The notes beneath the pieces were generated by a model that was not told where the DNA came from, did not search any database, and worked only from the letters and a program-made list of their open reading frames with translations. From the NCBI GenBank assembly GCA_044228685.1, contig JBGAUL010000013.1, positions 45,044 through 109,043 of the forward strand: a stretch of DNA of 64,000 nucleotides, given 5' to 3'. Of this stretch, positions 8,181 to 15,809 are shown piece after piece; positions within the stretch are counted from its first letter, which is position 1; every line of letters starts with the position of its first letter. This stretch comes from JBBATK01 sp044228685 (lineage in GTDB: Bacteria; Bacteroidota; Ignavibacteria; Kapaibacteriales; NICIL-2). The position numbers and the translations under genes are program-made.

Positions 8181-8900
8181 ATGAATATCAAGACCGTCTT
8201 TTTTGATTTAGACAATACTCTTATTGACCACTCGGCTGCCGAAGAAACGGCGTTGATTGATACCATCGAGCGATTTCTGCCTGATTACCATAAAAACGTT
8301 GAGGCTGTTCTTGCGAGATATCAAGTCATCAATGAAGAAGAGTGGGAAGAGTACAGAGCCGGTCGAAGCACAACGGCTTTGGTGCGTGTTCGACGGTGGC
8401 ATCGATTATTGACAGAACTTGATCCCAAACGCGGTTGGACAACCGAGCATTCATCTGAAGTCGCTCAGTTCTACCTCGATGAATATGATCTCGCCACACA
8501 TCTTATCGATGGTGCGGAAGAACTTCTCGAACTGGTCGAAAGCCGTGTTGATTATGTGGGATTGATCACGAACAGCTTTCCGGATCAAGTCAGACGAAAG
8601 CTTGAGAATCGACAATGGACAACGCGCTTCGACGCAGTTCTCGTCAGCGAAGAAGTAAACATTCGCAAGCCTGATGCACGCATTTTTCGGTTGGCTGAAG
8701 AGCAGGCTGGTGTTGGTGCCGAGTCGTGTTTGTACGTCGGCGACAATTACGAAGTCGACATGGTGGGCGCTAAATCTGCCGGCTGGAATACACTGTGGTA
8801 TTGTCAGGCAGAGCACGAAAGACCTCAAACAACAGATGCAGATTATGAAGTACGTTCTCTTCATGCCGGACGTGAACTTCTCGCCACTATGTTGACTTAA
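8181..8900 (+). CDS. HAD-superfamily hydrolase (YjjG-like nucleotidase/phosphatase)
   Basis: A 239-residue cytoplasmic HAD phosphatase. Motif I is FFDLDNTLIDHSAAE (nucleophile Asp and +2 Asp), motif II is GLITNSF, and motif III/IV is RKPDARIF followed by LYVGDNYEVDMVGAKSAG. The helical cap between motifs I and II and the DLDNTL variant fit subfamily I enzymes such as the pyrimidine 5'-nucleotidase YjjG or 2-haloacid-type phosphatases; substrate cannot be told from sequence. The ATG at 8181 is directly followed by the conserved beta strand. It is convergent with the Kir channel gene; the two stops overlap by 4 bases. Confidence 0.85.
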   Translation: MNIKTVFFDLDNTLIDHSAAEETALIDTIERFLPDYHKNVEAVLARYQVINEEEWEEYRAGRSTTALVRVRRWHRLLTELDPKRGWTTEHSSEVAQFYLDEYDLATHLIDGAEELLELVESRVDYVGLITNSFPDQVRRKLENRQWTTRFDAVLVSEEVNIRKPDARIFRLAEEQAGVGAESCLYVGDNYEVDMVGAKSAGWNTLWYCQAEHERPQTTDADYEVRSLHAGRELLATMLT

Positions 8901-9826
8901 GAGTTCAGACTAACCGGTGACTGTGCGTTGATTTTATCGAAGTCGAGGTCAATGCGACCATCTTCACGCGCGTGATATGCCATCTCAAACTTCGATCCCC
9001 ATCGAATGTCTTCGCATGAGTATGAGTAGCGCGAATGCACAACCTGACCAAACATGTCGTCAAAGCCTTTAATCATGATCAAGAATTGCGTGTCTGCTTT
9101 CTTGAGATCTTGATCAGTCAATCCGAACAATGGGCTCTCTTCATCAATGGGATGAACCAAGGTCCATGTCAAAGGCAAAAACACAATCTTCTTTCGTTCC
9201 AAATTCAGCAAGCGATAGCTTCGTTCGGTCTTTCCGTTTGTGGTGTTCGTGAACATGATCATGAGCTCAGCCTCCAACTCCATCATGACACTTCGGCGAA
9301 GATTTGCAACGCGAAACATGAGTGCGTTGGTGCTGTTAAACGGTGCAATAACCATGTTATCGCTATAAACAAGCTTTGCCGACGGACGCGAAAAACGTCC
9401 GTATAACAAGCCGGTCATGAGTGCAATACACAGCACACCGCATATAATTTCCAGAATTGACACTACGTTCATCGCTGTGCCGTCTGGCGACATATTGCCA
9501 TAACCAACAGTGGTGAAGGTATGCACCGAAAAGTAGTAAGCACTAAGGAAGCATTCGAGCTGATCGGCGGCGTTAGCGCCTTTGAGATGCTCAATGCCGA
9601 CGAGACAGTACACGAGAGCAAAGAGTGCGTTGATACCGAGAAAGCCTGCGACGATGACTGTAAAGAAGCGCGTCCAGGTCATCGAAATAAGACTGATGTA
9701 AGGATTGAAAGACGAAAAAGGCACGTTGGAGCGTACGACGGAAAAAGAACCGTCCTGGTCGATCACCCGTTGTAACTTGCCCTCGAGTTTCTGACCCAAC
9801 CCCGGGTCAAAGCTTGGTTTTTTCAT
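8897..9826 (-). CDS. Inward-rectifier type potassium channel (KirBac family)
   Basis: A 309-residue Kir channel. Two membrane helices (about 52-78 and 125-150) flank a pore helix and the K+ selectivity filter TVGYG (residues 106-110). The long C-terminal cytoplasmic immunoglobulin-like domain carries family signatures LMFRVANLRRS, LTWTLVHPIDEESPLFG and QVVHSRYSY. The length is close to KirBac1.1. I chose ATG 9826 (MKKPSFDPG) because an upstream extension would run into the divergent NifU-like gene and add a spurious hydrophobic stretch. The channel would conduct potassium across the inner membrane. No regulator is adjacent. Confidence 0.88.
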   Translation of the reverse strand: MKKPSFDPGLGQKLEGKLQRVIDQDGSFSVVRSNVPFSSFNPYISLISMTWTRFFTVIVAGFLGINALFALVYCLVGIEHLKGANAADQLECFLSAYYFSVHTFTTVGYGNMSPDGTAMNVVSILEIICGVLCIALMTGLLYGRFSRPSAKLVYSDNMVIAPFNSTNALMFRVANLRRSVMMELEAELMIMFTNTTNGKTERSYRLLNLERKKIVFLPLTWTLVHPIDEESPLFGLTDQDLKKADTQFLIMIKGFDDMFGQVVHSRYSYSCEDIRWGSKFEMAYHAREDGRIDLDFDKINAQSPVSLNS

Positions 9827-9890
9827 AGCGTCGTTGTTTGCTCTCAATTTAGCTGAGATTGTGCATCCAATCTCGTAAAGAACAAGGTTG

Positions 9891-10142
9891 ATGACCGAGA
9901 AGATTATCCACATACTGACAACCGACATTATGCCATACGTGGAGTCGCACGGCGGACGTCTACGCTTTCATGGTTTTGAAAACGGTGTTGTTCGTGTCAG
10001 TCTCAGTGGTGCTTGCAAGCATTGCTCAGCACAAATCATAACTTTGAAGGCAGCGGTGGAACGACGACTGCGTCTAGCCTGCGACGAAGTTGACTCTGTG
10101 TTGCTCGTTCAAGAGAATAGCCCTGTGGTACTAAACGATTGA
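9891..10142 (+). CDS. NifU-like C-terminal domain iron-sulfur scaffold protein
   Basis: An 83-residue single-domain protein of the NifU C-terminal family (Nfu type). It starts with the usual helix (KIIHILTTDIMPYVESHGG) and contains the CxxC of GACKHCSAQIITLK, which in this family binds a bridging [4Fe-4S] cluster between two monomers for transfer to apo-proteins. ATG 9891 is used; a TTG directly upstream is unlikely. The gene diverges from the Kir channel (64 bases between starts) and converges on the DUF1460 gene. Confidence 0.85.
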   Translation: MTEKIIHILTTDIMPYVESHGGRLRFHGFENGVVRVSLSGACKHCSAQIITLKAAVERRLRLACDEVDSVLLVQENSPVVLND

Positions 10143-10170
10143 GTTTATCACAAGGGATCTGCATTATACT

Positions 10171-11076
10171 TTAAGGGTTCTTTACCGGGTTGATTGGTCG
10201 GACTACACTGACACCAATGTGAGTCGTAACAGTTGCCAAGTAGCCTGACAAGGTCGTGTCGTGGGTCACCTTCTTATTTGCCAGTGATGCATGCAAGAAG
10301 CGTGCTTGCCCGTCGTCAGAACGTGCAATCATTCCTGTGTGAGCGTAATCCAGTCCCTTCTTCGACGTCGCAATCGCAATGATATCACCTGACTGCAACC
10401 TCGATTCAATTCCCGCAACTTGTGCTTTAGGTATATAGAAATGCTGCATGCCGTTGATCGACTGCTCCGTCGTTGCAATTCGCATGACAAGTGAAGGGTC
10501 CGAAGCCAATTGCTTGTATGAGTTTGGATGCGTCGACATGAAGTCAACGTGAAGCGGAAAGGGAACTGCGCCTAAGCTTCGACTAATATTTTCAACTACG
10601 CCTTTACGAACGTTGTCGCTGATCCATTCTGCTGTGTAGTGCAGGCGTGAAGCGTAGCCATCAACTCGCCCATCGCGATAACGCGTGCGTTGAACTTCTG
10701 TACGCATCGCTTCAATTCCTTCGCTTCCTTTCTTGATGCAGCGAGCAAATGCAAGGCAGTTCTCGAAGAATGTTACGCAATCCAAGCCATCAAGTCGTAT
10801 AACGCATTGCTCAGGTCCGTCAGTCTCAAGCGTTCCGCCAACATAGGGCGTTCCAACTACGCTGAGTCCCATCTTGACCATGATTTCGCCAATGGGAAGA
10901 TTCTTCCAACGTTCCTTCTGAGCTCGCTTAAAGAGCTCTGTTGCAGTAAGGGATGTAGCTTTTGATCCCTGAACGTCGCCATTATCGTTTGTACTGAATA
11001 AACTTCTGGATGCGGCGCTAGCAATAACCGGCGTAAGCAGCAAATGACGGAGGACCGAACGACGTGTGAAATTCAT
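10171..11076 (-). CDS. DUF1460 family amidase-like (NlpC/P60-related) protein, exported
   Basis: A 301-residue protein with a twin-arginine signal (FTRRSVLRHLLLTPVIASAAS). The body matches DUF1460, annotated as N-acetylmuramoyl-L-alanine amidase-like: VVGTPYVGGTLE, LDGLDCVTFFENCLAFA with the probable catalytic Cys, DYAHTGMIA with a probable catalytic His, and FLHASLANKKV. Such proteins are predicted to act on peptidoglycan peptides in the periplasm. The gene stands alone; the 373-bp region upstream separates it from the divergent accC gene. Confidence 0.82.
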   Translation of the reverse strand: MNFTRRSVLRHLLLTPVIASAASRSLFSTNDNGDVQGSKATSLTATELFKRAQKERWKNLPIGEIMVKMGLSVVGTPYVGGTLETDGPEQCVIRLDGLDCVTFFENCLAFARCIKKGSEGIEAMRTEVQRTRYRDGRVDGYASRLHYTAEWISDNVRKGVVENISRSLGAVPFPLHVDFMSTHPNSYKQLASDPSLVMRIATTEQSINGMQHFYIPKAQVAGIESRLQSGDIIAIATSKKGLDYAHTGMIARSDDGQARFLHASLANKKVTHDTTLSGYLATVTTHIGVSVVRPINPVKNP

Positions 11077-11449
11077 GCTATTGAAAGTTGATGTCCTAAA
11101 GTTGATGAGCTCATAAAACGCTTGCCTAAGAAAGACAGTTTACTGGTAACTGAAGCTCAGCTGATTGCAAAATACAATTGTCAATCAGTAGACAAGGTCA
11201 AGCAGTGGAAAGTTGCCGTCGAGCACTTGAGTTCTGCTTAGTGCAGTAAAATTTCATAGCTCTGAGATTTGGCTCGATTTCGTCGGAGGAACCGTCTTTG
11301 ATTGGAGATACAGTCAGTCGAGTTCCTCCGACTTAAGACGCGAGCAGGGAGGCTCGGGTTTTGTCGCAAGAGCTATCTTCGCATTCTTGGTTCGTCTTTA
11401 ACTCGGACGACATTTTAATCCCAATGTGAAATAGCCTGGATACAAAATC
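11077..11449. other. 373-bp intergenic region with ORF remnant and inverted repeat
   Basis: The region lies between the divergent DUF1460 and accC genes. On the plus strand at 11101-11241 an open stretch of 46 codons without an ATG reads like protein (e.g. VTEAQLIAKYNCQSVDKVKQ, ending in TAG); it may be a gene remnant or a TTG-started small ORF (TTG at 11122). Downstream, GTCGGAGGAAC at 11282-11292 and its exact reverse complement at 11322-11332 can form an 11-bp stem with a 29-base loop in the accC leader. No T-tract follows. Confidence 0.4.
11282..11332 (+). repeat. 11-bp perfect inverted repeat in the accC leader
   Basis: The arms GTCGGAGGAAC and GTTCCTCCGAC are exact reverse complements separated by 29 bases, about 120 bases before the accC start. 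The left arm contains a Shine-Dalgarno-like GGAGGA that pairing would hide. It could be a structured leader or a binding site. Confidence 0.45.
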
Positions 11450-12898
11450 ATGTTTTCAAAAATTCTCATAGCAAACAGAGGTGAAATCGCTCTCCGCGTT
11501 ATTCGCACGTGTCGGAGCATGGGCATTCGAACCGTAGCGGTGTATTCTGACGCTGATGCTCATTCCTTGCACGTACAACAAGCCGACGAGGCTATCGCAA
11601 TTGGAGGATTTACGCCACGTGAGAGTTATCTGGTCATAGACAAAATCTTGGATGCCATACGCAAAAGTGGTGCTGATGCTGTGCATCCGGGATATGGATT
11701 TTTATCTGAGAATGAGGAATTCGCGCAACGCGTTGCGGATATTGGTTGCGTGTTTATCGGACCAGGTCCACAGGCAATCGACATGCTTGGCGACAAAACA
11801 GCTGCGCGAGAATTGGCAATTGCCCACAAAGTTCCTGTTGCACCCGGTTCTCCTGGTGCGATAAGCTCGTATGAGGAAGTGCGAGAATTAGCAACAAAGA
11901 TTGGCTATCCCGTCCTTGTCAAGGCTGCCGCCGGTGGCGGTGGTAAAGGTATGAGAGCTGTATTCAGCGAAGAAGAATTGCGCGATGGATTGGCAGCGGC
12001 TCAAGGTGAAGCGCTCACATCGTTCAACGACGATCGTGTGTTCGTCGAAAAGTATGTGCTCAATCCTCGTCACATCGAGATTCAAATTTTAGCTGACCAC
12101 CACGGCAACGTACTCTTCTTTCCAGAGCGTGAATGTTCAATACAGCGTCGTCATCAAAAGGTGGTCGAAGAGTCACCATCAACTGCCGTTACCCCCGAAC
12201 TCCGTCGTGCAATGGGTGAGGCAGCTGCGCGACTTATCAAAGCTTCAGGCTACACCAATGCCGGTACAGTGGAGTTTCTCTTAGATGAAGATTCATCCTT
12301 TTACTTCATGGAAGTCAATACTCGTCTTCAGGTGGAACATCCAGTGACAGAGATGATCAGCGGCGTTGATTTTGTTGAGCAGCAGATTCGCATTGCCTCG
12401 GGAGAAAAACTCATTATGAGTCAAGCCGATATTGCGGATCCAAAGGGACATGCTATTGAGTGTCGAATTTGCGCTGAGGATGTTTTCAACGGTTTTCTGC
12501 CTGACACCGGCGTGGTAGAGTACTTGCGTTTGCCTGAGGGAGATGGCGTCAGAAACGATTCCGGACTTTATCCAGGCTACGAAGTATCAGTACATTACGA
12601 TCCAATGGTGGCAAAACTGATTTGCCATGATAGCACCCGCGACAAAGCCATCACGAAGTCTTTGGAGGCGCTGCGATCCTATTCCTTAGCAGGTTTTCGA
12701 ACCACAATTCCTTTCTGTTTGCGCGTTATTGAGTCAGAACCATTCCGTAGCGGCAACTACTCCACACGCTATGTAGAGCGTTATTGGCACGATTCTTTAT
12801 TGGAAGATGATGAGGAACTTCTCTCAGCCATTGCTGCTCTGAGTTTTGATGATTATCTGCAACGCCGTGTACCATCAAGCCAGACTGAATCGCTATGA
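11450..12898 (+). CDS. accC: Biotin carboxylase subunit of acetyl-CoA carboxylase
   Basis: A 482-residue biotin carboxylase that carboxylates the biotin of the carrier protein using ATP and bicarbonate, the first step of fatty acid synthesis. The order is classical: FSKILIANRGEIALRVIR at the N-terminus, the ATP-grasp glycine loop AAGGGGKGMR, the HQKVVEESPS loop, and EVNTRLQVEHPVTE. It is about 30 residues longer than E. coli AccC because of an acidic C-terminal tail (LLEDDEELLSAIAALSFDD). No biotin carrier gene is adjacent, so it might instead belong to a propionyl- or methylcrotonyl-CoA carboxylase; single-domain length favours AccC. Confidence 0.88.
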   Translation: MFSKILIANRGEIALRVIRTCRSMGIRTVAVYSDADAHSLHVQQADEAIAIGGFTPRESYLVIDKILDAIRKSGADAVHPGYGFLSENEEFAQRVADIGCVFIGPGPQAIDMLGDKTAARELAIAHKVPVAPGSPGAISSYEEVRELATKIGYPVLVKAAAGGGGKGMRAVFSEEELRDGLAAAQGEALTSFNDDRVFVEKYVLNPRHIEIQILADHHGNVLFFPERECSIQRRHQKVVEESPSTAVTPELRRAMGEAAARLIKASGYTNAGTVEFLLDEDSSFYFMEVNTRLQVEHPVTEMISGVDFVEQQIRIASGEKLIMSQADIADPKGHAIECRICAEDVFNGFLPDTGVVEYLRLPEGDGVRNDSGLYPGYEVSVHYDPMVAKLICHDSTRDKAITKSLEALRSYSLAGFRTTIPFCLRVIESEPFRSGNYSTRYVERYWHDSLLEDDEELLSAIAALSFDDYLQRRVPSSQTESL

Positions 12899-12942
12899 GA
12901 TAAGTTCTCGTGATGATCAGTTTACTGTGCTTTGGGTAAAAT

Positions 12943-13212
12943 ATGGCAGACAATAGTTCAAACAGACGCTGTCCTTCGTGTGGAACAGTAGGACGCATGT
13001 ACCGCTCACACACCCGTTCCGCATGGGAACGATTCATGCATCGCATGTCATTCGCGATCCTGATGTACCGCTGTCATCAATGCAATTGGCGCGGATATAT
13101 GTTTAGGAAATTTCCGACACAGAATCGCGTGATCTTCTGGACCTCCATATTCGTCAGTTGCGCAGCCTCAGTTGGAGTTTTCATCTTCCTATACCAGTTC
13201 TTCAAAGGCTAA
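12943..13212 (+). CDS. Small zinc-ribbon membrane protein, unknown function
   Basis: An 89-residue protein. An N-terminal CPSCG and a second CHQCNWRG about 40 residues later make a four-cysteine zinc-ribbon. A basic stretch (RSAWERFMHRM) lies between the two pairs. One transmembrane helix (about residues 64-86, VIFWTSIFVSCAASVGVFIF) ends the protein, so the zinc ribbon would face the cytoplasm or lie at the membrane surface. I do not recognise the family. It follows accC by 44 bases on the same strand and could be co-transcribed. Confidence 0.7.
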   Translation: MADNSSNRRCPSCGTVGRMYRSHTRSAWERFMHRMSFAILMYRCHQCNWRGYMFRKFPTQNRVIFWTSIFVSCAASVGVFIFLYQFFKG

Positions 13213-13245
13213 CATTTCGGCGGATTGGGTGAAAGCCTAGGTATA

Positions 13246-13379
13246 GCACCAACTGGGTTGGGTGCAATGAGCCTCGTCTTTTCCTTTAACCAAGTATGTA
13301 CTTGGATAGCCTTGTTTTATTTGCTGGTCACTTTTACTATCCTGACTATTTTGACAGCCGAGTCAGTCGCAAGACTGAC
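13246..13379 (+). promoter_or_regulatory. Leader with three consecutive hairpins before the Omp28-like gene
   Basis: Within the 203-bp gap are three inverted repeats. GCACC..GGTGC spans 13246-13265. CCAAGTA-TG-TACTTGG spans 13290-13305. GTCAGTC-GCAA-GACTGAC (13362-13379) is a perfect 7-bp stem closed by a GNRA tetraloop. None is followed by a T-run. They may form a structured mRNA leader; I do not recognise a known riboswitch. Confidence 0.4.
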
Positions 13380-13415
13380 GCTCACGGTTGCCATTCCACT
13401 CTCAGGAGATTTTGC

Positions 13416-15494
13416 ATGAAGTTTGTGTACCAGTGTGCCTTAATTCTATTCTGCGCTTCAGTCCTAAACGCGCAAGAATTAGTCTCGACAAAACCCTACC
13501 GTCGAGTTGTCGTTCTCGAAGAATTTACCGGAATTCACTGCGGCTACTGTCCGGATGGACATGCTCGAGCAAATGCTCTGCGAGCCAAGTACAATGGAGA
13601 ACCGGTACTGATCAATATTCACAGCGGCGGTTACGCGGTTCCCGGCACTGGTGAACCGGATTATCGCACGGTCTTCGGCGACTCATTGGACCGTCAATCA
13701 AATCTTACAGGATATCCTGCCGGAACAGTCAACCGTCATGTCTATGCTGCATTGGGTTCTACAACAGCTCTGAGTCGCAATCAATGGGATTTAGCAGCAA
13801 CGCAGATCATGGCTGAGACGAGTCCTGTAAATGTTGGACTCCACAGTCAATTCGATGCTACAAGCAGAAAACTCACTGTTGATGTTGAGGCATACTATAC
13901 ATCTGATGCTCCGACTTCACCAAACTATTTGAACGTCGTGTTGGTTGAGAACAACGTGATTGGACCGCAGTCAGATTATTCCAATGGAAATCATACCAAC
14001 TATCATCACATGCACATGCTTCGTTGGATGTTGACGGGGCAGTGGGGTGAGGAAATAACGACGACAACAAAAGGTACTCTGGTCAAAAGAACCTACACTT
14101 ATGTCGTTCCACAACAATTTGATATCAGTCAGTGCGATGTCGCAGCATACATGAGCCAGAGTCGTCAAGAGATTTATACCGGCGCTCAAGTGGTAGCTGA
14201 AGGCGGAACCACGCGACAAGTTGCAAGTCTCGCCTTGAGCGCACAGCAAGCTGTTACAGTTGCGAGCGCCGCAAAGACGAGCTTCCCAATGAGTATCACA
14301 AACCTTCTTGGACAAGATGAAAAGTTCACTTTAGAAATGAACTCATCGATGCCAGCTGATTGGAGTGTTCAGGTGATGATCAACGGAACTGCCTATGACT
14401 CAAAGGAGTTTAGCATTGCAAAGGATGCGGTTCAACAAATCTCCGTCGACATTACACCGGGTGCAAGTTCCGGTGTTGCCCGTGTTGAGGTTTCTGTTCA
14501 CTCGAGCACATTCCCGATGTCTCCGGTCATCAAACGTCAGGTCTATCTGATGTCCGGTGTAAAGAATCTTCTCATGTCACATCCCGATGCCGTCAAATAC
14601 GACTCTGCCTACACCCGAGCAATGAAGAATGCCGGTCTTGCACAAAGCGGTGCTATGGATCGCAATGTGTTTGAGATATTTTCAAGTGCAAATGCAATCG
14701 AGGGTATAAGCAACGTGTTTTACAACGTAAGCTGGGCATTCCCTGGAGTTACTCCTGAGACGATGAGTACACTCACGTCGTTGATGGATAAGGGAACTAA
14801 TGTCTTTGTGGCAGGGCAGGACTTTGGTTGGGATCTCGCTTCAAATGATACAAATGCCAATCGCACGGATGAAACGCTGAAGTGGTATAACAACTATATC
14901 CACGCGGACTTTGTTACCGATGGTGGTACCGGCAATAATCGTTTAACGGCTGTTAGCAACGAACCTTTGTTTAAGTCTGTGGCAGCTTCGGCAATTATCA
15001 CTCCTTACGGAGATGGATTCTTGTATCCGGATGAATTCAAACCTCGCGATGGCGCGGTTGCAATTTTCAAGTACAACAGCAGCGTACGTATCGGCGGACT
15101 TCGCTATGAAGGCAAATACAAACTCGTCTACTTGGGTGTTGGATTAGAGCAATTGACACCAACCACCGGTGATCAGATTGTTACACAGACGAAGAAGTGG
15201 TTCAGCAATGAAATCAGCAGTGTAGAATTTGACGATCTCATCGCAAGCGGCTGCTCAATTCAGCCAAACCCGGCGTCGGATGAAGTTAGCATCCACCTTA
15301 GTGAAGCGCTCACGAATGGTCGTCTGACTGTTTACGACATGCAAGGTCGTAGCGTCTACGAACAGTCGGTCGCGCCTGGAACCGAGACCTTTAGTTTCCC
15401 GGTTCACATGCTGGCTTCCGGTGCCTACCGCGTAGCTCTCGTCGATCTTTCGTCGAACAAAGCGCATTCAAGCTTGCTCACAATTGTTCACTAG
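13416..15494 (+). CDS. Omp28-like T9SS-exported protein with thioredoxin-like domain
   Basis: A 692-residue exported protein. ATG 13416 is preceded by a clear AGGAG and followed by a signal peptide ending LNAQ. The N-terminal part is Omp28-like with a thioredoxin-type active site, LEEFTGIHCGYCPDGHA (CxxC at residues 42-45), and GYPAGTVNR. The middle contains beta-sandwich segments and a GATase-like stretch (about 440-620) with FVAGQDFGWDLAS. The last 80 residues are a type-A sorting domain (SIQPNPASDEVSIHL through LASGAYRVAL). It is presumably surface-attached or secreted through T9SS; the redox substrate is unknown. A strong terminator follows. Confidence 0.82.
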   Translation: MKFVYQCALILFCASVLNAQELVSTKPYRRVVVLEEFTGIHCGYCPDGHARANALRAKYNGEPVLINIHSGGYAVPGTGEPDYRTVFGDSLDRQSNLTGYPAGTVNRHVYAALGSTTALSRNQWDLAATQIMAETSPVNVGLHSQFDATSRKLTVDVEAYYTSDAPTSPNYLNVVLVENNVIGPQSDYSNGNHTNYHHMHMLRWMLTGQWGEEITTTTKGTLVKRTYTYVVPQQFDISQCDVAAYMSQSRQEIYTGAQVVAEGGTTRQVASLALSAQQAVTVASAAKTSFPMSITNLLGQDEKFTLEMNSSMPADWSVQVMINGTAYDSKEFSIAKDAVQQISVDITPGASSGVARVEVSVHSSTFPMSPVIKRQVYLMSGVKNLLMSHPDAVKYDSAYTRAMKNAGLAQSGAMDRNVFEIFSSANAIEGISNVFYNVSWAFPGVTPETMSTLTSLMDKGTNVFVAGQDFGWDLASNDTNANRTDETLKWYNNYIHADFVTDGGTGNNRLTAVSNEPLFKSVAASAIITPYGDGFLYPDEFKPRDGAVAIFKYNSSVRIGGLRYEGKYKLVYLGVGLEQLTPTTGDQIVTQTKKWFSNEISSVEFDDLIASGCSIQPNPASDEVSIHLSEALTNGRLTVYDMQGRSVYEQSVAPGTETFSFPVHMLASGAYRVALVDLSSNKAHSSLLTIVH

Positions 15495-15809
15495 TTTTTG
15501 ATGAATTCAATCATGGCGTGATCGGGTCTATCCGGTCACGCCATTTTTTTATACTAAACTCAGCCCTCTGTCTCGCTATTGAGCATTAAATGACTTGCTG
15601 TCCAAAGTCCTTAATTCGCTCAATTCTCACAATTTCGCCACAATTCCACCCCCGTTCTTAGCCGCGCTCCGTATCTTTGCAGCTGAACGACACCTCGCAT
15701 TTAGCGGGGATTTTCATCGCTCGAACTCACCGGCTCACACTCAGGTTCAATCTGCGCTTCGCGAAATCCGTTTTTGTGCTCGCCGCTCGAGGGCTTTAGC
15801 TATTTGACT
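15495..15809. other. 315-bp intergenic region before purL
   Basis: It begins with the rho-independent terminator of the Omp28-like gene (15513-15550). A TATCTTTG matching the Bacteroidota -7 consensus lies at 15672-15679, without a convincing TTTG partner 19 bases upstream. A second box, TATTTG at 15801-15806, ends three bases before the purL ATG. I see no convincing gene or purine riboswitch. Confidence 0.4.
15513..15550 (+). terminator. Rho-independent terminator
   Basis: ATGGCGTGA (15513-15521) pairs exactly with TCACGCCAT (15536-15544), followed by a run of T to 15550. It lies 19 bases after the stop of the Omp28-like gene. Confidence 0.9.

Noticed and set aside
8451..8864. A 137-codon minus-strand frame antisense to the HAD phosphatase
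   Set aside because: The plus strand encodes all HAD motifs across the same interval, so the antisense frame is a shadow.
13225..13415. Short plus-strand frame with a hydrophobic stretch before the Omp28-like gene
   Set aside because: It has no ribosome binding site, covers the hairpin leader and overlaps the true start, which has an AGGAG and a normal signal peptide at 13416.
15595..15807. A 70-codon frame in the purL upstream gap
   Set aside because: No start context and an unconvincing translation; the region carries promoter-like boxes instead.
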